Position numbers and translations under genes: made by a program. This document shows positions 1 to 9,134 of a stretch of DNA of 64,000 bases, in pieces. The notes beneath the pieces were generated by a model. It saw only the letters and a program-made list of their open reading frames with translations, searched no databases and was not told the DNA's origin. The DNA is from Sphingomonas populi (GTDB lineage Bacteria; Pseudomonadota; Alphaproteobacteria; Sphingomonadales; Sphingomonadaceae), in assembly GCF_004208535.1 (NCBI RefSeq), contig NZ_SGIS01000004.1:1-64000 (forward strand), read 5' to 3'. Numbering within the stretch: the stretch's first letter is position 1; each line of letters opens with the position of its first letter.

Positions 1-175
1 ATCTGGCACAACTTCGAACAACTCTCGAAAACCACGCACCTGCATCTCCCGGTCTTTCCAGAAGACGCTTCAGAATCCTTTTTCCTGCCCGGCGCTACTC
101 CCTCCAGCTCAAATGCGATTCCCCTGCCCTGAAAGGGAGGGGGGCAGTGATCAAGGGAGGGGAGCGAAGGCGCGC
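1..175. other. left edge, no gene recognised
   Basis: I see no supported reading frame here. The first ~100 bases are less GC-rich than the genes that follow, and the stretch around 120-170 carries G/C-rich runs that could fold behind the minus-strand gene ending at 176. A gene cut by the window edge cannot be excluded. Confidence 0.4.
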
Positions 176-469
176 CTAAAGCCGCTCCACCGCGCGTCGC
201 AGCCGGCGCACCATCGCCATGTCGAGCGGCTGGGCTTCGGCGGCTTCGCTCGCCACTGCCATCAGCCGCACCGCGCCGAAGCTGGCGGCGAGGCCCTTGA
301 GCCGGCTTGCCGCGAGCCGCCAGTCGGAGGCGCGGCGTGCCGCTTCGAGCTGGTCGAGCGCGCGGTTGGCGCTGTCGAGAAAGGCGCCGCGAAGTTCGGC
401 GATCAGCTCGGGCTCGTCGCCCACCGCCGCCGCCAGCGTCGCATCGATTGCTCCGGGATCATAAGCCAT
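176..469 (-). CDS. degenerate Hpt-domain protein (phospho-His replaced by Ser)
   Basis: A 97-residue, all-helical protein with the size and pattern of a histidine-phosphotransfer (Hpt) domain. The Hpt signature A-H-x-L-K-G followed by a Gly-Ala is present as A-S-R-L-K-G...F-G-A at residues 54-66, so the residue that would accept phosphate is Ser55. Hpt domains normally shuttle phosphate between response-regulator receivers. Without the His this one could only bind a partner or act as an inhibitor, which is inference. It is transcribed divergently from the coiled-coil membrane protein at 547, and an intact Hpt gene lies on that gene's other side. The start is an ATG with no strong ribosome site. 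A diverged non-Hpt helical bundle is the alternative. Confidence 0.6.
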   Translation of the reverse strand: MAYDPGAIDATLAAAVGDEPELIAELRGAFLDSANRALDQLEAARRASDWRLAASRLKGLAASFGAVRLMAVASEAAEAQPLDMAMVRRLRRAVERL

Positions 470-546
470 AACGGAGCAATATCACGACGGATGTTAAGGC
501 AAGGTTTCGCAATTCGCTTCCCCGTCGCCGGAAACATGGTAAACAC

Positions 547-2865
547 ATGCAAATGAACGGGGGTTCTCGCATCATTGATCTTCGACCGGGCGCGGTGGAT
601 TTTTTCGTCGGCGAAGGCGCCGGGAGCGGAGAGCATATCAAAGAGCTGCCGGCGGACGTTCCGCAAGACGTGATTCATCTCGACGATGAACCCGAAACCG
701 CGCCGGCATATCGGTTCGGCTGGCTGTTGCCGGCGCTCGGCGCGCTGGTGTCGATCGGCTGGATCGGCACCATGCTCGCGCTGAGCTGGGGCCGGCTTGC
801 CGCCACGCCGCCGATGGAGTTGGCGGTGTTCATCGCGGCCTTGTGCGTACCGCCCGCGCTGATCGGTATCGGGCTGTTGCTCACGCTGCGCACCAGCCGG
901 GCCGAGGCGAATCGCTTCGCCGGCACCGCGCAAGCGATGCGCGCCGAGGCGGCGTCGCTGGAAAGCACGATCGCGGTGTTGTCGCGCGGAATCGAGGACA
1001 ATCGCGAACGGCTGGCCGAGCAGACCGCGACCTTGGCGATGCTCGGCGAGACCGCGACCGCTCGGCTCGGCAGCATCGGCAGTGGCATCGCCGCCGAGAT
1101 CGCGCGCGCCGAGACCAACGCGCAGTCGCTCGCTGCGCTCTCGGCCGATGCCTGCGCCAATCTCGACACGCTGATCGCGCTGCTGCCACGCGCCGGCGAG
1201 GATACCGCCGCGCTCACCGAACAGCTCAAACACACCGCGATCGTGGCGAGCGAAAGCGCTACCTCGCTCGACGCGCAACTCACCGCGCTCACTGAGCGCG
1301 GGCGCGAGGCGGATCAGGTCGCCGGCGGCGCCGCGCAGAAGCTCGCCGCCAATCTGATGCGGATGAAGGCGACCAGCGAATCGGCGGCGGCGCGGCTGGA
1401 ACAGGTCAGCGCGGACATGTCGGCATCGGTCGACAGTTTGCTCGACCGCACGGCCGGCGCGGTCGACCAGGCGCGCAAGGGGATCGGCGCACAGGGCGAG
1501 GCGATGCTGGCGATGCTCGGCGCCCATCAGGCCGCGCTCGACCATGCCGCGCGCGACAGCGCCGAGGCGCTCGCCGCGCGCATTTCCGACATCGATACGG
1601 TGATCGACCGGATCGCGGCCCGGCTGGCGACGCAGAGCGAGGCCACCACCGACATGGTCGAAACGTTCGGCGCCGGTGTCGAGCATCTATCCGCCGAGTT
1701 CGACGGCCTCTACGACCGACAGGCCGCGCGCGCGCAGGACCTCGCCGTGTCGATCGAGGCGTTGCGCGCCTCGGCCGAAGGCATGTCCGAGACGATCCGC
1801 GCCGGCGACGACATCGCCACGATGACGATCGCGACAACCGAGCGGCTGCTGATCGCGCTCGATTCGGCGACGCGTGAGATCGACGAGACGATTCCCGCCG
1901 CACTCGCCCGCCTCGACGAGCGGATCGGCGCCAGCCGCCGTCTGGTCGGCGAGGCCAAGCCCGAACTCGGCGCGCTCGTCACTGCCGCCGAAAGCACGCA
2001 TGCCGCGATCGAGTCGGTCGCTTTCGTCATCTCCGGCCAGAGCACGCGCGCGGAGCGGCTCGCCGGGACGCTGCAAACGACGCTGGCGGCGAGTGCCGAC
2101 CGGGCGGCAGAGCTTGGCGCCTCCGTCGAGGCGACGATCGCGCACGCGAACCGCTTCGCGGGAGAAGCCGCGCCGCGCCTCGTCGATACGCTGCTGCGCG
2201 TGCGCGACACCGCCAACGCCGCCGCCGCGAGCGCGCGCGATACGCTCGCCAGCGTCATACCCGAAGCCGCCGCCGCGCTGGAGGCGGCCAGTGTCGACGC
2301 GATGCAGCGTGCTGCGGCATCGTCGCTCGAGCTCAACCTCACCGCGATCGGCGAGGCAGCCGAAGAGGCCGCGCGCGTCGCCGAACGCGTCTCGGCGCGG
2401 ATCGCCGAGCAGGTCGCGACGATCAGTGCGGCCAGCGCGATCGTCGAAACCCGCGTCGAGCAGGCGCGCAACGAACGCGAAAACGCCGAGGAGGAGAGTT
2501 TCGCCCGCCGCGTCTCGCTGCTGATCGAAGCACTCAACTCGGCCTCGATCGACATCGCCAAGAGTTTCTCGACCGAAGTCGCTGACAGCGCCTGGGCGGC
2601 CTATCTGCGCGGTGATCGCGGTGTGTTCACCCGCCGCGCGGTGCGACTGCTCGACGGCGGCGAGGCGCGCGACATCGCCCGGCTGTACGACGACGACAAT
2701 CGCTTCCGCGACCACGTCAACCGGTACATCCACGATTTCGAAGCGATGCTGCGCGCGATCCTCGCGCAGCGCGACGGATCGCCGCTGGGCGTGACCTTGC
2801 TGTCTTCAGACATGGGCAAGCTCTACGTGGCGCTGGCACAGGCGATCGAGCGGCTGCGGAACTGA
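547..2865 (+). CDS. two-TM membrane protein with long coiled-coil domain (TipN-like architecture)
   Basis: 772 residues. An acidic N-terminal tail (~1-55) is followed by two hydrophobic segments (~58-79 and ~90-114), then about 570 residues rich in Ala, Glu, Arg and Leu with heptad-like character, and a more globular C-terminus (~690-772). No enzymatic motif is visible. The layout of two membrane anchors plus a long cytoplasmic coiled coil is that of Caulobacter TipN-type polarity or scaffold proteins and of proteins loosely annotated as ATPases or apolipoprotein-like in sphingomonads. I infer a structural or scaffold role at the inner membrane and do not claim homology. ATGs at 547 and 553 are both possible starts. 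Its neighbours on both sides are Hpt-type genes on the opposite strand. Confidence 0.6.
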   Translation: MQMNGGSRIIDLRPGAVDFFVGEGAGSGEHIKELPADVPQDVIHLDDEPETAPAYRFGWLLPALGALVSIGWIGTMLALSWGRLAATPPMELAVFIAALCVPPALIGIGLLLTLRTSRAEANRFAGTAQAMRAEAASLESTIAVLSRGIEDNRERLAEQTATLAMLGETATARLGSIGSGIAAEIARAETNAQSLAALSADACANLDTLIALLPRAGEDTAALTEQLKHTAIVASESATSLDAQLTALTERGREADQVAGGAAQKLAANLMRMKATSESAAARLEQVSADMSASVDSLLDRTAGAVDQARKGIGAQGEAMLAMLGAHQAALDHAARDSAEALAARISDIDTVIDRIAARLATQSEATTDMVETFGAGVEHLSAEFDGLYDRQAARAQDLAVSIEALRASAEGMSETIRAGDDIATMTIATTERLLIALDSATREIDETIPAALARLDERIGASRRLVGEAKPELGALVTAAESTHAAIESVAFVISGQSTRAERLAGTLQTTLAASADRAAELGASVEATIAHANRFAGEAAPRLVDTLLRVRDTANAAAASARDTLASVIPEAAAALEAASVDAMQRAAASSLELNLTAIGEAAEEAARVAERVSARIAEQVATISAASAIVETRVEQARNERENAEEESFARRVSLLIEALNSASIDIAKSFSTEVADSAWAAYLRGDRGVFTRRAVRLLDGGEARDIARLYDDDNRFRDHVNRYIHDFEAMLRAILAQRDGSPLGVTLLSSDMGKLYVALAQAIERLRN

Positions 2866-2895
2866 GGCTTGGTGGGGTTGGAGGCGACGGTATTG

Positions 2896-3303
2896 TCAGG
2901 CGGTGCGTTGCCCTGAGGCGGGGCGGCGTTCTACCAGCGGGTTGGCCTCGTGTTCCAGTATCGCCAGCGTGCGTTCGAACAGCGCGCGCAGGGTCGCCAC
3001 CAGCCCCAGCATCGCCTCGGGCGTGTCGTGGCTTTCGAGGCAGTCGCGCGCGGTCGTCTCGATTCGTTCGGCGAGGTCGGCCAGTGGCGCGGCGCCGAAC
3101 TGACGCGATTCGCTCTTGAGCGTGTGCGCGGGCATCACCAGTCCTGCGGTGTTCCGCGCGCCCATCGCGGCTTCGATCGCGGCGACCGATTTCACGCCAT
3201 CCTCGCGGAAATAGCCGAGAATACGCACGAAGCTGGCACCCAGGTCGCTACGCGCACGCGCGAACACGGTCCAGTCGACAAGCTCCCGATCGTCCAGCGA
3301 CAC
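2896..3303 (-). CDS. Hpt (histidine phosphotransfer) domain protein
   Basis: A 135-residue single-domain protein with the Hpt active-site helix: A59-H60-T-L-K-S followed by F-G-A. His60 is in the position that accepts a phosphoryl group from a receiver domain. Family knowledge says such proteins relay phosphate between hybrid kinases and response regulators; no partner kinase or regulator is adjacent. The start is GTG at 3303, supported by a strong GGAGGAG ribosome site about 7 bases upstream. It lies convergent to the coiled-coil gene and is the last gene on the minus strand after der, about 130 bases beyond der's stop. Confidence 0.75.
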   Translation of the reverse strand: MSLDDRELVDWTVFARARSDLGASFVRILGYFREDGVKSVAAIEAAMGARNTAGLVMPAHTLKSESRQFGAAPLADLAERIETTARDCLESHDTPEAMLGLVATLRALFERTLAILEHEANPLVERRPASGQRTA

Positions 3304-3431
3304 GGCCGTTCTCCTCCACCGCGATCAAGAGCGATCACGGCAGTTCTGGCCGAACTCTACATGCGCTGCGTAAACGAGATGTTGATGAAACAGGCTTTCC
3401 GCGCGCTCAACCAAGTCGAGCGCGAGAAAAT

Positions 3432-4793
3432 CTATCGGTCGAATGGGTTCTTCGGTGCCCGCAACGTCAATCGCACGGGCACTGCGCCGAAGCCGAGATC
3501 ACGGCGGATGCCGTTGATGAGATACCGCTGATAGCTCATCGGCAGTTGATCGACGCGCGTGCCGAACAACACGAAGCCGGGCGGACGCGTTTTAGCCTGG
3601 GTGAGATAGCGCAACTTGATCCGCTTGCCGCCGGGGGCGGGCGGGGGGTTGGCGTCGACCGCCTTTTCGAACCAGCGGTTGAGTTCGCCCGTACCGACGC
3701 GGCGCGACCACGCCTCGCGCGTGTCGAACGCGACCTGGATGAGCGTGTCGATGCCCTTGCCGGTCGCCGCCGAGACGGTCAGCACCGGCAGGCCCTTGAC
3801 CTGACTCAGCCCCTCTTCGAGCGCACCGCGGATGCCGTTGAACAGGCTGCTGCCATTCTCCGCGACATCCCATTTGTTGATCGCGACGATCAGCGCACGG
3901 CCTTCCTGCAACGCCGCGTCGGCGATGCGCAGATCCTGCGCCTCCAGCCCGCGCGTGGCATCGAGCAGCAGCACGACGACCTCGGCGAAATCGATCGCGT
4001 GGAGCGCATCGGCGACCGAGAGCTTCTCAAGCTTGTCCTGCACCAGAGCGCGCTTGCGCATGCCGGCGGTGTCGATCAGCCGGACCGGGCGGCCCTCCCA
4101 CATCCAGTCGATCGCGATCGAATCGCGCGTGATGCCAGCTTCCGGCCCGGTGATGAGCCGTTCCTCGCCGAGCATGCGGTTGATGAGCGTCGATTTGCCC
4201 GCGTTCGGCCGGCCGATGATGGCGAGCTTGAGCGGACCCTTTTCGTAGAATTCGTCGTCCTCGGGCGGTTCCTCGGCCGGCGCTTGGCCATCGGGTTCGA
4301 GGAGCGGCAGCAGCGCCTCGAACAATTCGCCCATGCCTTCGCCATGTTCGGCGGAAAGCTGGACGGGATCACCCAGGCCAAGCCCGAGCGCCTCGATGAT
4401 GCCGGATTCCCCGGCGCGGCCTTCGGCCTTGTTGGCGACCAGCACGATCGGCGTGGTCGATCCGCGCAGCCAGCGCGCGATTTCGGCGTCGAGCGGAACG
4501 ATCCCGGCGCGCGCATCGATCAGGAACAGCGCCACGTCGGCCTGCGCGACCGCCGCTTCGGTCTGCTGGCGCATGCGGCCGGGCAGCGAGGCGGCGTCCT
4601 GATCCTCATAGCCGGCGGTGTCGATGACGCGGAAATCGAGGCCGATCAGCGAGGCATCGCCCTCGCGCCGATCGCGCGTGACGCCGGGACGATCATCGAC
4701 GAGCGCGAGCTTCTTGCCGACGAGACGGTTGAACAAAGTCGATTTGCCGACGTTGGGCCGGCCGATAATCGCGACCACGGGAAGATTGGGCAT
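3432..4793 (-). CDS. der: ribosome-associated GTPase Der (EngA)
   Basis: Der is a tandem-G-domain GTPase needed for 50S subunit maturation in the cytoplasm. The 453 residues hold two complete G domains: P-loops GRPNVGKS at 11-18 and GRPNAGKS at 194-201, DTAG switch-II motifs near 58 and ~240, and NKxE/NKWD guanine-specificity motifs near 121 and ~308. A KH-like C-terminal domain with a basic end follows. The linker between the domains is acidic (~165-185). Length and domain order are normal for the family. It follows yfgM-like and bamB on the same strand, the same order as in gammaproteobacteria, but is separated from bamB by a 245-base gap carrying palindromic repeats. Confidence 0.97.
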   Translation of the reverse strand: MPNLPVVAIIGRPNVGKSTLFNRLVGKKLALVDDRPGVTRDRREGDASLIGLDFRVIDTAGYEDQDAASLPGRMRQQTEAAVAQADVALFLIDARAGIVPLDAEIARWLRGSTTPIVLVANKAEGRAGESGIIEALGLGLGDPVQLSAEHGEGMGELFEALLPLLEPDGQAPAEEPPEDDEFYEKGPLKLAIIGRPNAGKSTLINRMLGEERLITGPEAGITRDSIAIDWMWEGRPVRLIDTAGMRKRALVQDKLEKLSVADALHAIDFAEVVVLLLDATRGLEAQDLRIADAALQEGRALIVAINKWDVAENGSSLFNGIRGALEEGLSQVKGLPVLTVSAATGKGIDTLIQVAFDTREAWSRRVGTGELNRWFEKAVDANPPPAPGGKRIKLRYLTQAKTRPPGFVLFGTRVDQLPMSYQRYLINGIRRDLGFGAVPVRLTLRAPKNPFDR

Positions 4794-4887
4794 CGCGCTC
4801 CCTTACGGCACGCGCGCCGGTTCGTCACCCCCGTGCCGGTATTCCTGTGATGTCACGCCCGTTCGTTGCTTCCCGATCGTCTCTTTC

Positions 4888-5007
4888 CGTTCGTCCCGAG
4901 CGAAGTCGAGGGACATGCGCCGAGCGCAGGTGTCTCGACTTCGCTCGACACGAACGGGTGTTATTACGAAGCGCTGGCCATCCCTCGACTTCGCTCGGGA
5001 CGAACGG
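4888..5007. repeat. palindromic intergenic repeat, three arms (family 1, copy A)
   Basis: One forward arm CGTTCGTCCCGAGCGAAGTC at 4888 and two reverse arms, at 4931-4956 and 4980-5007, of the same ~25-base motif, able to form alternative hairpins. It lies 3' of bamB and upstream of der. Five more copies of this family occur in the window (12770, 19702, 42728, 49617, 50512). Confidence 0.85.
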
Positions 5008-5038
5008 AGTGTGAGGGGCGGGCCACAGCCCGCCACCC

Positions 5039-6418
5039 TCACTTATACGCGACCAGATGCCCCTTCTGGTCGAGCACGTAGAGCGTCGACTTGGCGACGA
5101 TCGGCGGCAGCGTGAAGCTGGTCTTGGCCTCGATCGTCGATACCACCTTGCCGGTCTCGGGCGCGGCCGAGACGATCTGGCCGAGCGAGTTGGTCAGCAC
5201 CAGCCGCCCGCCCGCCAGCACCGGGCCGAACCAGGTGATCGGGTTCTTGTGCTTTTCCTTCTTCTTCTTTTTCTTCTTCTCGCCCGCATCCTCGGCGACG
5301 ATCTTGTCGCTCTTGTAATGCTGGAGCTGTGCGATCCAGCGCACCTTGCCGGTGCCGCGTGCGAGGCAGACCAGCCGCGCGTCGTCGGTGACGAGGAATA
5401 GCCACTCGCCGGCAACCCACGGCGTCGAGATGCCCGCGAAATTCTGCTCCCACTGGCGCTGGCCGGAGACGATCTCGAGCGCGACGGTGCGGCCGCCTTG
5501 CCCGACCGCGAATACCGTGCCGCGATCGACCACCGGATCGGCATCGATATCGGCGAGCGACGACACCGAAGTCGAGATGCTCGACCGCGACAGCGCATCC
5601 TGCCAGAGCGTGCGGCCGTTCTCATAGCGATAGGCGGTCAGTTCGCCCGACGAGAAGCCAGCGATCACGGTGCCCTGCGCGATGGCGGGGGCGGCCACGC
5701 CGAACACACCCTGCGTTTCGAGCGAGCCCGAGCCGGACCACACGATCGACCCGTCCGTCTGCGACAGCGCATAGAGCTGGTTGTCCTGGCTCAGCACATA
5801 GAGCTGGCCCGAAGCGACAGTCGGCGCGTTGCGTAACGGGCCGCCGGGCTTGACGCGCCACAGCTCCTTGCCGTCCTTGGCATCGAACGCGACGACATCG
5901 CCGAGGCCGTCGGTCGCGAACAGCTTGCCGTCCTCGAAGCTCACGCCGCCGCCGAAGCGGGCGGAACGGTTCTTCTTATCCGATCCCTTGGCGATGTCGG
6001 CGGTCCAGATCTTCGCGCCGCTTGCAGCGTCGAAGGCGTGGATCGTCGCATCGACATCCACCGCGAACAGCTTGCCGTCGGCGACGATCGGCGCGGAGCC
6101 GAGCCGCTGGCGGTTCGAGCCGCCATCGATCTGCGCGGTCCACTGGCGCGTCAGCGACGTGCCGAGCGCAAGCTGGCCGAGCGAGCGGGACGCGCTGCCG
6201 CCGGGCTGTGCCCAGGTGTCGTTCACGGTCGCCTCGGGCAGCAGCACCTGCACGTCGGCGATCGTCTTGTCGGGATCGGCCGCGCTTTCGGAGGCGAGGA
6301 TCGGGATGCGCTCGCCGAGCGTCGGCGTCTTGTGACGGCCTGAGCCTTTCAGTGCGGCGCAGCCGCTCAGCGCCAGCGCGGCAGATGCCGTCGCGGCCAG
6401 AAATATCCTCGTCTTCAT
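5039..6418 (-). CDS. bamB: outer-membrane assembly lipoprotein BamB
   Basis: BamB is the periplasmic, lipid-anchored beta-propeller of the Bam complex that inserts outer-membrane beta-barrels. The 459-residue protein starts with a lipoprotein signal ending in LSGC (Cys20). The rest shows repeated PQQ-type blades (W-x-A-x-x, F-A-x-D, Y-x-L repeats). Its ATG overlaps the stop of the upstream yfgM-like gene by four bases, so the two are probably translationally coupled. An oddity is an E-K7-E-K-H-K stretch about two thirds of the way along (DNA 5251-5281), a strongly basic insertion in a propeller loop. Family assignment is firm; I do not know whether the basic loop has a function. Confidence 0.93.
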   Translation of the reverse strand: MKTRIFLAATASAALALSGCAALKGSGRHKTPTLGERIPILASESAADPDKTIADVQVLLPEATVNDTWAQPGGSASRSLGQLALGTSLTRQWTAQIDGGSNRQRLGSAPIVADGKLFAVDVDATIHAFDAASGAKIWTADIAKGSDKKNRSARFGGGVSFEDGKLFATDGLGDVVAFDAKDGKELWRVKPGGPLRNAPTVASGQLYVLSQDNQLYALSQTDGSIVWSGSGSLETQGVFGVAAPAIAQGTVIAGFSSGELTAYRYENGRTLWQDALSRSSISTSVSSLADIDADPVVDRGTVFAVGQGGRTVALEIVSGQRQWEQNFAGISTPWVAGEWLFLVTDDARLVCLARGTGKVRWIAQLQHYKSDKIVAEDAGEKKKKKKKEKHKNPITWFGPVLAGGRLVLTNSLGQIVSAAPETGKVVSTIEAKTSFTLPPIVAKSTLYVLDQKGHLVAYK

Positions 6419-7110
6419 TTCGCCTTCTTGTCCTCACCCTGATCGACGGCATCCACGCCGAGCACGCCTGTCATCTGCACGGCGCGCTGGCGGATCGTGC
6501 CGGGTACATCTTCGTTACGCGCGATCTGCGCGAACAGCGGCCCGGCCAGTTCGGGCTTGTTCATGCGCAGATAGGCCATCGCGACCAGTTCGCCGGCGCT
6601 GCCAAACCACGCGTTGCTCGGCCTGGCGAGATCGCGCAGCCGCGAGACGACGAGCTCGGGCTTGAGCGTGTCGAACTCGGCGCTGGTCTCGCGGATCAGC
6701 GCGAGATCGCGGAACGGCTGGCCGACGCCGGTATCGGCGGCGATGGCGGCGAACAGCTTCGCCGCGCCGGGCAGGTCGTTCTTCTGGAGGAGAACATCGG
6801 CCTGGGTGAATTTCGCGAGCGCGCGGTAGCCGGGCTCGCTCGCCGTGGCGAGATCGGGCAGCGGCTTGGTGGCGGCGTCCTTGGCGGCGATGCCGTCATA
6901 CACTTTCTGCAATGCCTCGGCCTTTTCGCCCGCTTCGGACTGCTGGTGGCTGCGCCACAGCAGATAGCCGCCGAACGCGGCCAGCGCGACGATGATCGCG
7001 ATGATCGCGATCCGCCCGTAACGCTGCCACGCGCCGGCGAGCTGGTCGCGGCGCAGTTCCTCATCGACTTCGCGCAGGAAAGCGGCATCGGTATTCGGCG
7101 GGACAGCCAA
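6415..7110 (-). CDS. YfgM-like TPR membrane protein
   Basis: A 231-residue protein with a cytoplasmic N-terminus beginning FLREVDEELR after a short Pro/Asn segment, one membrane segment (~33-51) and a periplasmic helical, TPR-like region. This is the architecture of the YfgM/'tetratricopeptide repeat protein' family that associates with SecYEG and periplasmic chaperones. I chose TTG at 7110 as the start because GGAG sits 7 bases upstream and it begins right before the conserved N-terminal helix. The reading frame is open much further upstream, but that part runs into panB and looks non-coding. The stop overlaps the bamB start (ATGA), and the yfgM-bamB-der order supports the call. Confidence 0.82.
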   Translation of the reverse strand: MAVPPNTDAAFLREVDEELRRDQLAGAWQRYGRIAIIAIIVALAAFGGYLLWRSHQQSEAGEKAEALQKVYDGIAAKDAATKPLPDLATASEPGYRALAKFTQADVLLQKNDLPGAAKLFAAIAADTGVGQPFRDLALIRETSAEFDTLKPELVVSRLRDLARPSNAWFGSAGELVAMAYLRMNKPELAGPLFAQIARNEDVPGTIRQRAVQMTGVLGVDAVDQGEDKKAK

Positions 7111-7177
7111 CGCATAACTCCAATCGGGCGGGGAAGGCGCGGACCTTAGCGGGCCGCGAGTATTAGGGGAAGTGGCG

Positions 7178-8038
7178 TCAATCCTTGGGCAGATACGTCT
7201 GGTCGACGCCCGGAAACGTGCGTGACCGGACATCGCGTGCGTAGGTCTCAACCGCGGCGGAAATGCGGCCAGCCATGTCCTCGAACGTCTTGACGAAGCG
7301 CGGCGTGCGCTCGAACAGGCCGAGCATATCCTCGGTGACGAGCACTTGCCCGTCGCACTGCGCCGATGCGCCGATGCCGATGACGGGGCAGGCGACCTCG
7401 GCGGTGATGGTGCGGGCGAGCGGTTCGAGAATGCCCTCGGCGACGATCGCGAATGCGCCGGCATCGGCGATCGCGCGGGCATCGGCGAGGATCTTGGCGT
7501 GCTCGGCTTCGCTGCGGCCGCGTGCGCCATAGCCGCCGAGTGCGTTGACCGCCTGTGGGGTGAGGCCGACATGGCCCATTACGGGCACGCCGCGTTCGGA
7601 CAGGAAGGCGACGGTCGGCGCCATCGCGACGCCGCCCTCGAGCTTGACCGCCGCCGCGCCGGTTTCCGCCATGATCCGGGCTGCTGAGGCGAAGGCGGCT
7701 TGCGGGCTGGCCTCATAGCTGCCGAACGGCATGTCGATGACGACGACCGAATGATAGCTGCCGCGCACCACCGCCGCGCCATGCGCGCACATCATGTCGA
7801 GCGTCACCGGCAGCGTCGAGGGCAGGCCGTAGATCACCTGGCCGAGACTGTCGCCGACCAGCAGGATGTCGCACTGCGGATCGAGCAATTGCGCCATCCG
7901 CACCGTATAGGCGGTGAGCATCACCAGCGGCTCGCCGCCTTTGCGCTTGCGGATGGCGGGTACGGTGAGCCGCTTCATCGGCGCTGGCGTGGGGTTGGCG
8001 CGGCTGGTCGCGGTGTCGATCGTGAAGGTCGTGGACAT
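7178..8038 (-). CDS. panB: 3-methyl-2-oxobutanoate hydroxymethyltransferase
   Basis: PanB makes ketopantoate from alpha-ketoisovalerate and methylene-tetrahydrofolate, the first committed step of pantothenate synthesis, in the cytosol. The 286 residues contain the metal-binding segment [11 protein letters not shown], the substrate loop KLEGG, the GHVGLTPQ segment and the conserved GIGAS...[10 protein letters not shown] region. Length is normal. I chose ATG 8038, which begins MSTTF, over an upstream in-frame extension lacking family similarity. The downstream neighbour is yfgM-like (67-base gap) and the upstream one is a DUF427 gene (41-base gap), all on the same strand. No other pan gene is in the window. 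Confidence 0.95.
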   Translation of the reverse strand: MSTTFTIDTATSRANPTPAPMKRLTVPAIRKRKGGEPLVMLTAYTVRMAQLLDPQCDILLVGDSLGQVIYGLPSTLPVTLDMMCAHGAAVVRGSYHSVVVIDMPFGSYEASPQAAFASAARIMAETGAAAVKLEGGVAMAPTVAFLSERGVPVMGHVGLTPQAVNALGGYGARGRSEAEHAKILADARAIADAGAFAIVAEGILEPLARTITAEVACPVIGIGASAQCDGQVLVTEDMLGLFERTPRFVKTFEDMAGRISAAVETYARDVRSRTFPGVDQTYLPKD

Positions 8039-8079
8039 GCGGCTCCATACCGCCGGTCGCGCGCGTGCGCCAGCCAGTG

Positions 8080-8361
8080 TCAGCCGACCGTCACGCCCTT
8101 CCAGAACGCGAACCTCCCTTTGATCTCGGCGGCGGCGGATTTGGGGTCGGGATAATACCATGCGGCATCGCGGTTGCGCTCGCCGCCGACGACGAGCGTC
8201 TTGTAGCTGGCGGTGCCTTTCCACGGGCAGATCGTGTGCGTGTCGCTGTCTTCCAGCAATGCGGGATCGACCGAGTCGGCGGGGAAATAGTGGTTGCCCT
8301 CGACTATGACGGTATCATCCGATTGCGCGATGATCGCGCCGTTCCAGCGTGCGGTGGGCAT
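8080..8361 (-). CDS. DUF427 domain protein
   Basis: A 93-residue protein of the DUF427 family. It shows the typical opening A-x-W-N-G-x-I-I-A-x-S, then G-N-H-Y-F-P, the C-P-W-K-G-T-A-S-Y turn, a V-x-G segment and A-A-W-Y-Y-P-D-P-K near the C-terminus. The family is a small beta-fold of unknown biochemical function. It sits between cysQ and panB on the same strand, with 41-base gaps on both sides and a small hairpin upstream. Nothing in the context fixes a function. Confidence 0.85.
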   Translation of the reverse strand: MPTARWNGAIIAQSDDTVIVEGNHYFPADSVDPALLEDSDTHTICPWKGTASYKTLVVGGERNRDAAWYYPDPKSAAAEIKGRFAFWKGVTVG

Positions 8362-8381
8362 TGGAGAACGTCCTTTCGATT

Positions 8382-8400
8382 CTCCCCGCCAAGCGGGGAG
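8382..8400. terminator. stem-loop behind cysQ
   Basis: A perfect 8-base stem CTCCCCGC / GCGGGGAG with a 3-base loop in the gap between cysQ and the DUF427 gene. There is no T-run after it on the minus strand, so it may be an mRNA-stability or processing hairpin and not an intrinsic terminator. Confidence 0.4.
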
Positions 8401-8402
8401 GA

Positions 8403-9134
8403 TCAGGGGTGGAGGAGCTTCAGCACCATCTCGGCGTGCTCCGGGCGGGCGATCAGCAGGTCGGGCATATACACGTCGGCATTGTTATACCGCAGCGGCG
8501 AGCCATCGATCCGTGAGCAGTGCAGCCCGTAGGCCGCCGCCACCGCGACCGGGGCGGCGCTGTCCCATTCGTACTGCCCGCCCGAATGGAGGTAGATGTC
8601 GGCTTGCCCGAGCACCACCGCCATCGCCTTGGCGCCAGCCGAGCCCATCGGCACCAGTTCGGCGCCGAGCTTGCCGGCGATCGTCACCGCCTCGGGCGCG
8701 GGGCGGGTGCGGCTGACGACCATGCGGAGTTGCGCGGGCGCCGGGGGAATGGGGGCAGGGCGGTCGGAGCGCAGCACCAGCCCGGCATCGGGCAGCGCGA
8801 CCGCGCCGACGCTGGCGACCCCGTCGATCGCCAGCGCGACATGGACCGCCCAGTCGGCGCGCGCCTCGCCATATTCGCGCGTGCCGTCGACCGGATCGAC
8901 AATCCACACGCGCTTCATGCCGAGCCGCGTGCCGTCGCACTTCATCTCTTCGGAGAGCAGCCCGTCATCGGGCCGCGCCTCGCGCAGCGCGTGGACGAGG
9001 AACTGGTTGGCAGTCTGGTCGCCCGCCAGTCCGAGCGCCTTGGGCGAGAAGATGCCCGATCCGCGCACATCGCGCAGCAATTTTCCAGCGGTCTCGGCGA
9101 GGTGCGCGGCGAGGTCTGCGTCGGTCATGCTCAC
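8403..9134 (-). CDS. cysQ: 3'(2'),5'-bisphosphate nucleotidase CysQ
   Basis: CysQ removes the 3'-phosphate from PAP (and PAPS), recycling the by-product of sulfate reduction. The 243-residue protein belongs to the inositol-monophosphatase superfamily. It shows the metal-binding EE pair in LLSEEMKCD, the [12 protein letters not shown] motif (Asp-Pro-x-Asp-Gly-Thr) and the C-terminal [14 protein letters not shown] motif whose Asp binds the second metal set. Its ATG overlaps the stop of cysNC by four bases, so it is the third gene of the sulfate-activation operon cysD-cysNC-cysQ, which matches its role. Confidence 0.93.
   Translation of the reverse strand: MSMTDADLAAHLAETAGKLLRDVRGSGIFSPKALGLAGDQTANQFLVHALREARPDDGLLSEEMKCDGTRLGMKRVWIVDPVDGTREYGEARADWAVHVALAIDGVASVGAVALPDAGLVLRSDRPAPIPPAPAQLRMVVSRTRPAPEAVTIAGKLGAELVPMGSAGAKAMAVVLGQADIYLHSGGQYEWDSAAPVAVAAAYGLHCSRIDGSPLRYNNADVYMPDLLIARPEHAEMVLKLLHP

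Noticed and set aside
6415..7572. 385-residue version of the YfgM-like protein
   Set aside because: The first ~150 codons lie over panB in another frame and are Ser/Arg-rich noise; TTG 7110 has a proper ribosome site.
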